Source: an uncultured bacterium (lineage in GTDB: Bacteria; Omnitrophota; Gorgyraeia; Gorgyraeales; Gorgyraeaceae). Taken from it: DNA of 5,497 nucleotides. Positions 5,473-5,497 of this stretch are shown piece by piece. The DNA is taken from positions 1 to 5,497 of the forward strand of contig CAJVXD010000098.1 in NCBI GenBank assembly GCA_913009675.1, in the 5' to 3' direction. Within the stretch, counting starts at the first letter, position 1; each line of letters opens with the position of its first letter. Below the pieces are notes generated by a model, which saw only the letters and a program-made list of their open reading frames with translations, was not told the origin of the DNA and did no database searches. The translations under genes were made by a program, and so were the position numbers.

Positions 5473-5494
5473 GGCCGCCTCGCCGGGAGCGGCC
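5473..5494. repeat. GC-rich inverted repeat at the window edge
   Basis: GGCCGC (5473-5478) pairs with GCGGCC (5489-5494) around 10 bases. It is strikingly GC-rich beside the AT-rich arms before it. Its inner CGCCGGG (5481-5487) also complements CCCGGCG (5330-5336) in the loop of the upstream terminator-like hairpin, extending the nested symmetry outward. Confidence 0.45.
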
Positions 5495-5497
5495 GAA

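Overview
The window looks like the end of a draft contig from an uncultivated, moderately AT-rich bacterium. Ile ATA and Arg AGG/AGA codons are frequent throughout, which recalls deep-branching Gram-negative lineages such as Omnitrophota or Nitrospirota; this placement is a guess from codon use and gene content. The first 170 bases are not biological. Positions 113-170 match the complete 58-base Illumina P5/TruSeq universal adapter, preceded by a T run (100-112) and about 99 bases of structureless sequence. Reverse-complemented, this is the usual pattern of a read running through its adapter into poly-A and noise. Genomic sequence starts at about 171.

Layout: (1) 172-537 (+), the C-terminal part of an agmatinase/arginase-family ureohydrolase, cut by the adapter junction. 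(2) 559-1533 (+), a DUF21/CNNM membrane protein with a CBS pair (CorC/HlyC-like), followed by a hairpin terminator. (3) 1546-2097 (-), a DJ-1/PfpI-family protein converging on gene 2, with its own strong Shine-Dalgarno and a plausible promoter. (4) 2288-3928 (+), a CPA2-type cation/proton antiporter with the Asp-Asp ion-binding motif and a C-terminal CBS pair, driven by a good sigma70-like promoter whose predicted transcript begins with an 8-bp hairpin. (5) 3987-4196 (+), the C-terminal half of a NifX/NafY-like (dinitrogenase Fe-Mo cofactor) domain, probably a relic or very short gene. It overlaps by one base (TAATG) the start of (6) 4196-5224 (+), a 10-TM putative heavy-metal/manganese exporter (ArsP_2, PF11449). 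(7) 5225-5497, non-coding sequence with a terminator-like hairpin and then an unusually rich set of nested inverted repeats running to the window edge.

The theme of genes 2, 4 and 6 is inner-membrane cation handling (Mg/Co-type efflux, Na+ or K+/H+ exchange, Mn/heavy-metal export). Two of the three transporters carry cytoplasmic CBS pairs, which in other proteins sense adenine nucleotides. I found no CRISPR array, tRNA, rRNA, transposase or convincing new multi-gene system. The points most worth a second look are the adapter artefact, the antiporter-CBS fusion with its 5' hairpin leader, the truncated NifX-like ORF coupled to the exporter, and the palindromic 3' end.
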